From: Diploptera punctata
Taxonomy: Eukaryota > Arthropoda > Insecta > Blattodea > Blaberidae
Direction: 5' to 3'
Assembly (NCBI GenBank): GCA_030220185.1
Contig: JASPKZ010004953.1
Location: forward strand, 532,501-596,500
DNA: 64,000 bases
Under the pieces are notes generated by a model. That model saw nothing but the letters and a program-made list of their open reading frames with translations, made no database searches and had not been told where the DNA came from. The position numbers were made by a program, and so were the translations under genes. This document shows, one piece after another, positions 53,168 to 63,842 of the stretch (its first letter is position 1; the number at the start of each line of letters is the position of its first letter).

Positions 53168-54280
53168 TGTCTTGGGAATATGAACAGAAAGGGATGTTTT
53201 ATACATCGACAGCCCGTTTTTCTTTCTTTCTTTCTTTCTTTTTTTCTTACCTAGCTCTAAAAGTCGTACTCTCTTGTTTAGTTCCTGTCTTTTAACATTT
53301 GATGCAGAAACGAAACAAATGTCACCTGACGAATATAAGAATGTAAATCGTTGCTGAAATCTTTGAAAAATCTATGAAAACATTCTAAAAGTTTAAAATT
53401 TATACTGATCTGTGGCTCGGTAATTATAATATAATACACGTACACAGTGGCATGCGGTGGTCAGAGCAATAACCCCACCTGTAAGACCAAAATATGACTT
53501 ATATTTTACTTATTCGAGTTGTGACGTTAACTAGATCCATATAGCTGGTATTGGATAAAAAAAATTGATGGAATAAGACACAAGCATCGTCTAGTGGGTT
53601 ATCGCTGGTCTTTAGTGTGTTATCGCTGTGTTGAAATCTATTGCGCTTGCGTAGATTCATTTAGTGGGTTATCGCTGATTCATCTTCAGCATAATAGCTG
53701 GTGTTAGTGGGGATAACATAGAAGAAACACTCAATGTTCCTCTATGGAGATAATGTGAATATACAGAAGGCTCCGTCAAACCGAATGCGATAGTCTGCTA
53801 GCGCGGCGGGAATTATGATGTTCACGCATAATTGATTTGAATGAAATTTGCCAAATATATGATTCTATTTTAATCCTAAATTGTTAATATACTAATTACC
53901 CCAGTAGTGCTGGGGTAGCTGAGGTTGAATGCACGCCACACTGCACGTACATAAGACCCATTATGTAACTGTCCGAATTATGACATTGCCACTGGCACTT
54001 ATATGACACATATTTTATTCTTTTGCGTTACTTCATTGATAGCTCGCATAGTACATAAGATTCATGAATACGCGTAGAAGTGATGAGGCAGGCAATGTAC
54101 ATTGTTGGGCCTACTTAGATCTTACGTGATTGCGAGTAGATGTTGATGCCAGAGCCAAGATGTTTTAATGTCCCTGAGAATACTTACTACTCCTACTATT
54201 GTATAATAAAGCCTACTAAGTACTTGAATTAAGTTAAATCTAACTTAATCTAATTAACCATTTGTTTTATTGCTATTAAG
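53168..54280. other. Spacer with a short repeated motif
   Basis: No gene recognised. TAGTG(G/T)GTTATCGCTG occurs three times at 53593-53677. A (TTTC)n run lies near 53221-53242. Confidence 0.4.
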
Positions 54281-54284
54281 TATA

Positions 54285-55199
54285 CAGGGTGAACGGTAAT
54301 TACACCGACAAACTTTAAGGACAGATTCTTGACTATAAATGAAGGAAAAAATGGTCCTATAAACACGTGGCCGGAAATGAACGATGTGCGTGCAACGACA
54401 ACAAAATTGTCCCGGCACACAGTACATAGCATAATCGCATCCACGTCACAACAGATGTTCAAAGTGGCCTCCATGGGATGCAATGAACGCGTTCACAAGT
54501 CGAATCATGGATTGCCTCACTCTTTCGCATGTTTCGGTTTCTCTCCGAGTAGCGTCACAGGCAACGTGGACAGGCTGTTGAAAGCTATGCACATCGGGAA
54601 CTGGTTCATCATCATCATCATCACTCCAGGGATTAGGCAATTGCCCGTTCCGACTTCATAATGCATCAGCCCAACGTCTTCTAGGTCTTCCAACATCACG
54701 TCTTCCTCTTGCTTGATAATTTCTTGCTAACAATGGATATCTCTCCTTACTCATTCCATCCATGTGATCAATCCATTTCTGTCTGTAATTCGTGACCTTA
54801 TCCTATAAAGGCTGTACTTTCAATTCAACATACACAATGCTTTTCAGATGTCCCCAGAGGTAAACATTCAGGGGGTTTAAGTCTGGTGATCTAGCAGGCC
54901 ATGCAACATGGTCTCCGCGTCCTATCCAACGTCTGGGGAAGATTTTGTTGAGGTTTCGGCGAACTGTAATGTGGAAGTGAGGTGGCGATCCATCATTCAG
55001 AAACTACATCACCTATCTTATTGCCCAAGGCACATTCTCAAGTAAAACAGGGAGAGTGATCCGAGAGAATGTCATTCGTCAGTGCCATCTACCGTGGCAG
55101 CAATGCATTTATGGACACTTATTCATTGGACATGTTTTCCTCCATTTCCAATCAGGAATTAGCCCCTGCAATTTGTCGGTGCAATTAAAATTCACCCTG
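54285..55199 (-). mobile_element. Tc1/mariner-superfamily (DDE) element, decayed, with nested LINE
   Basis: Ends CAGGGTGAACGGTAATTAC and complement of AATTAAAATTCACCCTG, flanked by TATA on both sides (TA target). Minus frame holds HFHITVRRNLNKIFPRRWIG, WPARSPDLNPLNVYLWGHLK at 54835-54985 (the second catalytic D region) and, after the LINE insert, RRETETCERVRQSMIRLVN... to a GGHFEHLL stop (54446-54600). N-terminal part is missing or unreadable. Confidence 0.85.
54605..54830 (-). pseudogene. LINE 3' end nested in the DDE transposon
   Basis: Minus translation VTNYRQKWIDHMDGMSKERY, LLARNYQARGRRDVGRPRRR, SRNGQLPNPW then a poly-Asp (GATGAT)n tail at 54606-54625. It separates the transposase C-terminus from the catalytic segment. 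Confidence 0.85.
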
Positions 55200-55202
55200 T
55201 AT

Positions 55203-55845
55203 AGAAGATACTGAATAGTGAGAACGGGTTGGATTCTTTGTCGGATTAAATTCCAAATTCCTCCGCAGTATGCATATCGAGAAGCCATATAGGGAACTGT
55301 TGATAGCGATTCATGAGGGTGGGGAGGTTAAGCCTGGCAGTCCTCTTGGTGCTTTTTGACAGGAGTAGACTATATGTTGGCACGGGTTACACTTTTTCCC
55401 TTCTATTTAGCATCACAGTTTCTCACACAACACATTTGTACCATAGAAACGCTCAAACATTCACTCACCCTACACTCTTCTCTGTGCACAATACAAGTAT
55501 ACATCACCTCTCTAACGTGATTTGTCGAAGTGGTGCATAATTTAAAACAAAATTAAGACTGTCTTGCGCCTTATGCAAATCACGAAGCACGAGTAGTGCA
55601 GCAGGTGGTATTGGAAAACTCAATTAGGATATGGCTTGAATATTTTGCTGAGTTAATTCGAGAAAACAGTCTAAATAATATAAAAATAATATACAGAGTT
55701 TTCAGAATAATAACATATTATATTTATAGCCCATCTCATTTTGTAACTGTAGCATATCTTCTACTCCGAGCACTTTGGGCTACCTCCTCTATAAATAGGC
55801 CTATAGGAACAATTTTAAAACATCATTCACATTCGAGCCTCCGAC
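55203..55845. other. Spacer, no confident feature
   Basis: 75- and 88-codon frames at 55313-55862 carry no motif I can name. Confidence 0.3.
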
Positions 55846-55849
55846 CAGG

Positions 55850-55957
55850 GAACACTGCCTAGAAGTACTCGCCACTGAAGATGACCTCCGCAGTTGAGGG
55901 AGAAACGTCTGGAAGAAACACCGGCCATGGACCACGGCCACTTAGCCCGGAATATTT
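55850..55957 (+). repeat. Single arm of foldback FB-3 family
   Basis: GTACTCGCCACTGAAGATGA, CTCCGCAGTTGAGGG, GAAACGTCTGG and CATGGACCACGGCCAC match FB-3 at 38.9 kb. Core: CCA, CTGAAGA (55875-55881), T, weakened hairpin, GAAA (55902-55905), CGTC, TGG. A solo LTR starts 7 bases later. Confidence 0.8.
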
Positions 55958-55963
55958 TAATAT

Positions 55964-56680
55964 TGTTACGAATACATAGATTATTTCACATAGATATTTT
56001 AATTATTTCATAGATTATTTTAATTATTCCATATAAAAAACAGTTGGTGAAATATAAAGCATTTAGACATATTATATTTCAAGATAGCATTTGATTATGG
56101 CAGGAACAAGTATTGCAAGGCTAACTGTAAATCTCTGCATTTAGACTATAGGAATGTTAGTACAGTTAGTTATAGCTGGAGGTGCAGAAGCTTAGTATAT
56201 AAACCTTGCAAAATATGGGACTCGTGTCTGTTGAAGCAGTGAACTGATGGGTAAGTCTGCATACCATTTTTCTTTATTAAGAAATGTACCTGGGACAATT
56301 AGAAAGAGAGTCAAATATCTTAAATAGTTTAATACTATATTTCTAAGAGTAAGAGCTATTAGATAATTATTAGAATGTAAATTAGGGTATATTCGTAAAC
56401 CCCAAATCTCCCTCTCTCGAAACTCAAGAAAGTTAGAATGTAGGTTTTCTTAATATAAGCTTAGATTAGTTATTCAGGGTTAGAATACTTACAGTTATTG
56501 TATTCATTTTACGCTAGAAATAAAATAGTTAAATTAAGAATCCATTTATTTATGTTAGAAAACTCGTATATCTTTATAACTAATACATCCACATACTAAC
56601 GCTCGGCTAGAACCTCATGCTACCAAAAATTCATGTCCCAAAGGTCTTTTAAGCCCTAAGAAAGGTAACAGTTCGTAACA
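55964..56680 (+). mobile_element. Solo LTR
   Basis: TGTTACGAA...TTCGTAACA: perfect 9-bp inverted ends with TG/CA, flanked by AATAT at 55959-55963 and 56681-56685. Inside, TATATAAA at 56196-56203, then GGTAAGT at 56250, and AATAAA at 56519-56524 are in the order expected for promoter, leader donor and poly(A) signal, setting the strand. No internal coding region; 5-bp duplication suits Gypsy or BEL/Pao elements. Confidence 0.82.
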
Positions 56681-56685
56681 AATAT

Positions 56686-56918
56686 ACTGTTAGTTAAAAT
56701 AATGTTCTCACTTCTCTGGGTTTTACGTCCAATCCGAATCATTTCTTTCTCATGTAGATAATAAAGTCGAGATGAAAGTCTACCATTCCAAGTTCTTACC
56801 AAGATCTGAGTTACTTAACCCCAAATCCTGCCGATAAAAAGAAACAATAAGGTGGCCTCGATTAAATTTAGTATATTTTATTACTAGATTGCTTTTGAAA
56901 ACTGTATTTTAGCATATT
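56686..56918. other. Spacer, no feature
   Basis: No match recognised. Confidence 0.3.
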
Positions 56919-56931
56919 AGGTATTGGTATA

Positions 56932-57263
56932 GTCGGCTCCGTGGCGCAAGCGGTTAGACGCTCGTCTCTCACCGCTGGGGTCCCGAGATCGAGTCTCTGT
57001 CACTCCATGTAGGTTTCGTGGTGGACGAAACGGAGCTTTGGCAGGTTTTTCTCGGGGTTTCTCCCGTTTTCCCCTGCCACAATATAATTCCACCATTTCT
57101 CCATACTCGTCTCATCCATTTCGTTCATCTGTCCCTGGATGGTGCGTCAGGCGTCGTCGGTTGGCACCCTTGTCAATCACAGACATCTATATAAGGGACT
57201 TCATCTCATCTCATCCCTCGACCGACCCTAAGTTGGACATGAGTTGAGGATATTTATTTATTT
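56932..57263 (+). mobile_element. SINE-6, full length
   Basis: Head GTGGCGCAAGCGGTTAGACG (leucine/serine-tRNA-like), B-box region GATCGAGTCTC, body GGCAGGTTTTTCTCGGGG and CATCTCATCTCATCCC, end TTGGACATGAGTTGAGG. Flanked by AGGTATTGGTATA (56919-56931) and AGATACTGGTATA (57264-57276), two mismatches. Confidence 0.88.
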
Positions 57264-57290
57264 AGATACTGGTATAATATACATGTTTTA

Positions 57291-57612
57291 TAAAATAAAA
57301 TAAGTTAAAATATACCTTCTTAGGTAAAATCCGTCGTCCTCAACTTATAAAATATGTAATCTTTATGCCTGTAGGCCTTTCAGAACATCTGTTCCATCTT
57401 CAGCATCTTCGCTACAGCATCCAGTATGATGGTTGATGCTGTAGCGAAGATGCTGAAGATTGAACGGATGTTCTGAAAGGCCTACAGGCATAAAGATTAC
57501 ATATTTTATGAGTTGAGGACAACGGATTTTACGTAAGAAGGTATATTTTAACTTATTTTATTTGATGACTCTCCACCTCAACGGTTTTAACAATGAATTT
57601 TATTAGTATTGA
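57291..57612. mobile_element. Foldback element FB-4 with hammerhead-like core
   Basis: Insert flanked by ATACATGTTTTA at 57279-57290 and 57613-57624. 57293-57563 is a near-perfect palindrome with apex near 57428. Plus: CTGAAGA 57453-57459, T, hairpin with GAAC/GTTC, GAAA 57475-57478, palindrome AGGCCT, then A. Minus: CTGAAGA 57403-57397, GAAA 57381-57378. Followed by 49 bp of single-copy tail. Confidence 0.88.
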
Positions 57613-57624
57613 ATACATGTTTTA

Positions 57625-58189
57625 GGCTAAAATATCCCTGTGCATTGGTTATGTGGTCATTTATCGATAACATTAATATGTCTGTAATGCGTGTATGGAT
57701 TTTAGCTGCGCATATGTATATCAGAAAATACGGAGGATTGCTTGTTTAGTCCGTTCTACTCCAGTTTACATACAAATTAGCAAGTATTATGCATAATGTA
57801 ACGTGGATTTTATTAAATTCTTATGCACTAGTTCGTTCTCTGTCCATCTATTGAAACAGGTTTTCAGGTTATCACTTTGTCAGCATATCTTGACATTGTT
57901 ATGTTATTGTAGTTTCCCTATACCCATGCTTCTGAAAATAAAGTTTTTTTTTTTTTTCCAATGTAACAAGTTCTACTCTAATGATAAAGAAAATAAACAG
58001 TTGACCTACCTATAGAACTTTCGAAAATATTGTTTTGTGAAGATTTTTGTGTTCACTTACTGTAAGCTACGTCTCGAATGACCGATTTTAGAGGAAACCA
58101 TAACCACCAATAGCAATATATTAAAAAGTTCTGTGTCACAATTTTCTCATTTTGGATATTTAAATTAAAATTAAAAATAAATGCATTAA
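57625..58189. other. AT-rich spacer
   Basis: T run at 57945-57958; nothing else recognised. Confidence 0.4.
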
Positions 58190-59030
58190 TTCTTCTTCTT
58201 CTTCTTCTTCTTCTTCCTTCCAAGTATTAGGCCAAGGCCTGTTACGATCCTATAGAAAATTTTCCCTCCAGCGTTTCATAGGACGGCCCAGTGATCTTCG
58301 TCCTCTTGGTATATAATTATAAACAGCTTTGGGGATCCGATTTGAACTCATTCTGTCTAGATGGTGTTTCCAATTTAGTTGGTAATGTTTAATATATTCC
58401 AAAATTGGCGTAGTGTTTAATTCTTTTAAGATATCGGTGTTCCTTTTCCGATCCCATCTGGTGTTACCCGCTGTTCTGCGCATGAATCTTATTTCACAAG
58501 CCGTTATTCTGCTTTCATGTTGTCTTTTTAGTGTCCATGCTTCACTACCATAGGTCAACACTGGTCTAGCCAAAGTGTTATATAAACGTAATCTGGTGTT
58601 TTTTTTTGTACAAGGGATGGTTTCATAACTTGATTAATAATTCCCAAACTTTTATTATAACTAGTATTTTTTTCAGGGATATCCTTTTCATCCCAGATAG
58701 AGAGATAATATCCAAGATATTTAAATTGATTAGATCTCTCTAAAATTTTATTCTGGAGACAGATTTTACTTTGTATGGGGTCCTTCCCATGAAATGCCAT
58801 AATTTTAATTTTGTTAATTGATATCTCCATATTAAATTTGGCACCTATTTTTTGTAAATTATAAATTGATCGTTGCAAATCAATTTCGGAAAGTGCCAGA
58901 AGAGCTAAATCGTCTGCAAAAAGAATAGCATCGAGTTGTATTAAATGACAGTCATAAATTTGAAATTCGGATATAGTATTTAAATGTATATTAAGATTTT
59001 GATATTCCTTCAACAAAATGAAGGAACATA
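58190..59030 (-). pseudogene. LINE-F, RT catalytic box to 3' end
   Basis: Two overlapping minus frames: 58555-59016 with DAILFADDLALLALSEIDLQ, ISINKIKIMAFHGKDPIQSK and QFKYLGYYLSI, and 58250-58573 with ARPVLTYGSEAWTLKRQHES, HLDRMSSNRIPK and GRRSLGRPMKRWRENFL. One frameshift near 58570. A (GAA)n tail lies at 58193-58217. Related to LINE-B/C; about 280 codons of the RT C-terminal half survive. Confidence 0.9.
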
Positions 59031-60007
59031 AACTAAAAGGATTTCAGTAAAATTCAATATTTATAAAAATAAACTCAGGAATTGTTTTAATTGAACTCTG
59101 TGTTTAGTAATGCATTAAGTTATAGTCTCATTGAACTTTCTGGAAGGAAAAATAATAAATTATCTCTATGTAATTTTATTTGACAAATGTCACAACAAAT
59201 GTTGGATGCAGGATTTGTAGAGAAAATTGCGATGTTGGTTTTTAGTTTAATAGGCTAATATTTTTAAGTTAATAACAAGAAGAAGAAAAATCCGCATGAA
59301 TTACACCTGTGAATTCTAAAATTTGATTTCAATGTATTAAATAGTGATTGTTTGTTTGTATTGTACATGTACTAATGGAGGTAATTCGGATTTTGTATTG
59401 GTAATTATCTACGATTTTCTCCCTTGTTTAAGATCTAGAACTTATAACTAGAAAACGAAATTTCATGACATTAAGAAAAAAATAAGAAGCAATTTTTTTC
59501 TAAAGAAGAATACTTTAATTTAATTCCAGATGGAGCTGTTATACGACCATCAAATGTTTTTTGTCTTGATTGTATTTATTTTGCATTTTGCAACTTGCCA
59601 TGTTTACATCGAAAGGGGAGTATCCCACATTTACTTCAAAGTTATTACGTATAAAACAATTTTATTTTCAAGATAAAAAAAATTGCAATACCTAGAGTGT
59701 GAGGTAGTGCAAGATGAATTATTCTTCTTCATTTAAATTAAAAATATATTTTAATTTCAATCGATTTCTTTTTACTTTCGAAAAATTAAGCTACTTACTA
59801 CAATAAAAAGGAATAAATTAGAAGTCTGTAGTGATATATATTTTTTTTTTCACAACTACGTTGTTTGTCATTGGTATTTGACATAATCACACTATTATAA
59901 TTTAAGATTCTGCTCTAAGAGCATTAGATAGTTCTATAAGTTTTTTTTTGTATGTAAAACTAAAAACTGAAAAATATTGTATGTGATCTCAATAAATATT
60001 AGTAGTG
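59031..60007. other. AT-rich spacer, no feature
   Basis: Nearly 1 kb with no recognised repeat or coding signal; T runs near 59840 and 59940. Confidence 0.4.
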
Positions 60008-60410
60008 ACTGTTTAGCACGTGCTCCAAATGGGAATCAATGACAATCAGATTTCAATTAATTTTGTTTCACCTCGATAGTTATCGAATTTTGATTACCAA
60101 AATAAAGAAAACTGCTCCTTGTTTCATTTTTTCTCCACTAGAGTGCATTCTTACAATATTGCGATCCTATTTGGCAATAAATAGTATGATCAAGTTGCAC
60201 TGATGAAGAAATTAAACATAACCAAACATTTCTTACTTGTTTTCAAACATCGCCGTGTACATTAAATATATAAATATTTTAAAATAACGATATTTAAATA
60301 ATGATTTGTGAGTAAACAGCTTAATTGTATTCGTTAAATAGTCCTAACAAATGACACTCTTGATTCCCAAATCCTCTTGATAAATTGGAAATCACTCGTG
60401 GCATTACTTA
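60008..60410 (+). mobile_element. M element, internally deleted
   Basis: Starts GACTGTTTAGCACGTGC, ends CTCGTGGCATTACTTAGG. Followed within 3 bases by another M copy. Confidence 0.75.
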
Positions 60411-60412
60411 GG

Positions 60413-61115
60413 AATATTTAACTCATGCCCCAAATGGGAGTCAATGGCCAATCACGTTTCAATGATTTCTGTTTTACAACCAATCAGAGTCGTGTTTCAC
60501 GAAATATTTATCAGTGTTATAATTACCATATTAACGAAAGCTCCTCCTTTTTAATATTCTGAACAGGTCTGACCGTTATTTTGCAGTGACTGAGCCCATA
60601 AGAAATACGGCTACCAGATTGTATACATAGTGCATGAATGTCAGCACATGCCGCATGCGGGAGTTAATATAAAAACATTTGTAGCAATTGATTATACCAT
60701 CAAAAAAAGAAACCACTGTTTGCACTTTCTTCAATGTATTTTTTCCCAGGTAACAATCCAGAAAAATATAATTGTCATATTTACATCATACGACATCAGA
60801 AATGAATTAATATAATGTTTCATTTTTTTTTCCACTAGAGAGCATTCTTACAATATTGCGTTCCTTTGGCAATAAATAGTATGATCTGGTTGCAGTGATA
60901 AACAAAAGAAGCAGATGAATCGTACCTATCGCTTCTCATTTGTTTTCAAACATCGCCGTTTACATTAAATATATACATATTTTAAAATAACTATAGTTAA
61001 ATAATGATTTGTGAGTAAACAGCTTAATTTTATTCGTTAAATAGTCCTAACAAATGCCACTCTTGATTTCCAAGTTCTCTAGATAAATTGGAAATCACTC
61101 GTGGCATTACTTATG
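60413..61115 (+). mobile_element. M element, tandem neighbour, long form
   Basis: Starts ATATTTAACTCATGCCCC, ends GTGGCATTACTTATGA. Contains a segment (AGGTAACAATCCAGAAAAAT at about 60748) also present at the start of the 63.4 kb copy. Confidence 0.82.
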
Positions 61116-61845
61116 ATAATTATTAATATTCCAATCACTATTAGGAAAGTTGTATACCAGATGATCGCTAATAACACCAACTTAGAGTGTAAGAAAATAG
61201 ATACAATCTACATGGGATATTTAAAACAATCTGAAAATGAGTTTATTTGTAAGGAATGAATAATAGCAAGAAATTTCTAAGAGCAATTGAACATCAGGTA
61301 GTTGTAAAAATATATACGTTGTTTTTTAGAGATTAAGCATAGCTTACCCATAATATTAAACACAACTTGATGCAGTTTTTCTGTGGAAGTTATTGTGTTA
61401 TGTATGCTCAGTGAATGACAAAATAAGCGAGGTCTGTTGTACAGTCAAGCTCCTGTTCACGCCCAGTTGAGGATGCGTCACAGGCTTCCATTAGACTTAT
61501 TTTTACAGCTACAAATAAAATAACTGTAATATTGAGCAGGATGCGAGCTTTAATAATCATTTCAATGGATGAAATTAATTACTTGAATTTTAATATGTAA
61601 AAAATGTATCAGAATTTCTCGCTTCACCTTGGCCAATGAGCCAAGCAGTTGTCCTACTTGACCATTCCACCTTTCATAGAATATTCAGGTGAAATTAGTT
61701 GAATGACAATAAAAAATCTTTCACGGAATAAATGCGTAAACTAATTACTAATTGAATTCCTCATCAAGTCGAATGTATAGTCCGATTTTCCTATTTTACG
61801 GAATACATCTGTGTGTATGTTTTTTGTTTTAATTAAACTCCATGT
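61116..61845. other. AT-rich spacer, no feature
   Basis: No match recognised. Confidence 0.4.
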
Positions 61846-62225
61846 ATTCATTTTCGTTGCGAGAAAAGAAACATGGCAGCCGCTAGAGCGATTTTTAAAT
61901 TTCGGCTTTCAGGTAAATCCCCACTTCTAATGTTCATATTTCACTGATTTCTTGAAAATACCTTTCTCATTTAATTTTATTTCTTGACAATACCTTTCTC
62001 GTTTCATTTTATTAGCATAGGTTTATTCCGAGTTTCGTTGTGAAAACTTGAAAAATTGCTGCCGACAGAGTGATTTTTAAATCTCCGCTTCAAGTTAATC
62101 TCACTCCTAATGATCCAATTTTGGAGGCTAACGAACGCGACTTTACATTTCTTAATTTATTGCTATATGCCGAGTTTGGTTACGGAAAAAAATAAAATTA
62201 TAGCCGCTAGAACGCTAACGGTGAA
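61846..62225 (+). repeat. Degenerate tandem array, about 175-bp unit
   Basis: TTTCGTTG(C/T)GA..., GC(A/T)GCCG.(T)AGAG.GATTTTTAAAT and CACT(T)CTAATG recur at about 61848 and 62025, with a third partial unit at 62168 (GAGTTTGGTTACGG, AGCCGCTAGAACGC). Ends in GGTGAAACAAACACACACAT, like the 3' tails of some retroelements. Confidence 0.6.
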
Positions 62226-62463
62226 ACAAACACACACATACACACACACATATATATAGCTTATGTATATATAATATGTAATATATATTATGTGCGTGTT
62301 CTTTTTTTTTTGCAATTACAATTTTTGGTGTCTACTAAGTAGAATAGATGAAGATATGTAAAAAAGTTTATAGGAACAACCTCAATAGTTTAATTCCTTC
62401 AGAATTGGCTAAAATGTCTGCTCTACAACCACAAATTAAGACACCGGTAGAGAAAAAGGGGGT
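62226..62463. other. CA/TA runs and spacer
   Basis: CA and TA dinucleotide runs at 62227-62260; then unremarkable sequence to a truncated SINE-3. Confidence 0.5.
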
Positions 62464-62771
62464 AGAAGCCTTGGCGCAGAGTTACGGGACTTGCGCTGGT
62501 TCGAGCCACTATGACGAAAGAAATTACTCATGGAATTTCGGCCAGTATGGGACCGGTGTCCACCCAGCATTGTGAGGCATTTGGGTAGTTACATTAAGTA
62601 GCAGCTCCAGGTTGAGAAGACCAGCTCTAACGGCTGGGGGGACCCGACATGCTGACCGCATGTCACCCCTACACTGCCTAGATGACCGTCTACCTATGTG
62701 AATAACACATGTGGATGTGAGGCCAGCAGCCGGCTGGTAGGCCAAGGGCTTCTAGGCCTATCGCGCCATGG
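62464..62771 (+). mobile_element. SINE-3, 5'-truncated
   Basis: Begins within the head at GAAGCCTTGGCGCAGAG; body ATTTCGGCCAGTATGGGACC, GGCTGGGGGGACCCGACATG; end GGCCTATCGCGCCATGGAG. The A box is missing. Confidence 0.87.
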
Positions 62772-62781
62772 AGTTTTTTTT

Positions 62782-62955
62782 TTTCTTCTTTTACTTCATG
62801 AAATTAGGCCTTTTGACCTATGTTCACAACAATTGGGATTTAATTAATCTAGTAAATGGGCGTCCAACACTTCTATGTCCTATTGGTTTGTACTTTAAAA
62901 GCTGAGGGATTCTATCTGTAAGCATTCTTTTAACATGTTCATACCAGAGTTTTTT
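62782..62955 (-). pseudogene. LINE 3' end
   Basis: Minus translation WYEHVKRMLTDRIPQLLKYK and GHRSVGRPFTRLIKSQLL, with an A/GAA-rich tail at left. C-terminus of non-LTR ORF2. Confidence 0.75.
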
Positions 62956-63042
62956 TATACCCAAACTTACATTAATCTCAAATCGACGAAATCAACGAAA
63001 ACGTGGGACAAACTTAACACTGATTTTGTACAAATATCACAG

Positions 63043-63423
63043 TGGAGCTAAAACCTTGGACTTGGACTCAATTTAGAGAAGACCCAGGCGATAATTCTTG
63101 GACATCCAAGTCTACTGCACACCATTAACAATATCACCATCTACCTAGGAATAGAACCTCTCGTGACAGTTAACAGCTTCAAATATCTGGGACTGACGCT
63201 GCAAACTACTGCCAGGTCATATAGAATACACATAAAATCCCGTGGCAGCAGCTGCCACAAAAGCCATGTTTGACATCAAAGCAATATCCAGACTCTCACT
63301 AAAAACGGCCTTGTTCAACGCAAAAATAGTTCCCATTGCAACCTATGGAATTGATCTCATTTGGGAGAAGTTGAGATCTAATAACTTTGGAAGCTGTCAA
63401 ATCACGGATTCTTGAAAGCCGCC
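63043..63423 (+). pseudogene. LINE-G reverse transcriptase fragment, distinct family
   Basis: LGLNLEKTQAIILGHPSLL, then IEPLVTVNSFKYLGLTLQTT, and after shifts AATKAMFDIKAISRLSLKTA and AKIVPIATYGIDLIWEKL. The motif order (NxEKT, FKYLG, A.KI.P...YG) is RT C-terminal, but the sequence differs from all other LINEs here. Cut by an M element at 63424. Confidence 0.78.
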
Positions 63424-63842
63424 CTAGGTAACAATCCAGAAAAATATAATTGTCATATTTACATCATACGACATCAGAAATGAATTAATATACAGTTTGA
63501 TCTGTTTCATTTTTTCTCCACTAGAGAGCATTCTTACAATATTGCGTTCCTTTGGCAATAAATAGTATGATTTGGTTGCAGTGATAAACAAAAGAAGCAG
63601 ATGAAGCGTACCTATCGCTTCTCATTTGTTTTCAAACATAGCTGTTTACATTAAATATATAAATATTTTAAAATAACTATAGTTAAATAATGATTTGTGA
63701 GTAAACAGCTTAATTTTATTCGTTAAATAGTCCTAACAAATGCCACTCTTGATTTCCAAATTCTTTACATAAATTCACTCCTCACTTCGTGAGTCGTGAA
63801 TTTATCGATAATTTGGAAATCACTCGTGGCATTACTTATGAA
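63424..63842 (+). mobile_element. M element, 5'-truncated
   Basis: Starts inside M (AGGTAACAATCCAG) directly at the LINE-G break and ends TCGTGGCATTACTTATGA. Near identical to the 3' part of 33365-33807, including the CTCACTTCGTGAGTCGTGAA hairpin. Confidence 0.82.

Noticed and set aside
54329..54661. 110-codon plus frame
   Set aside because: Antisense of the DDE transposase C-terminus and a nested LINE tail.
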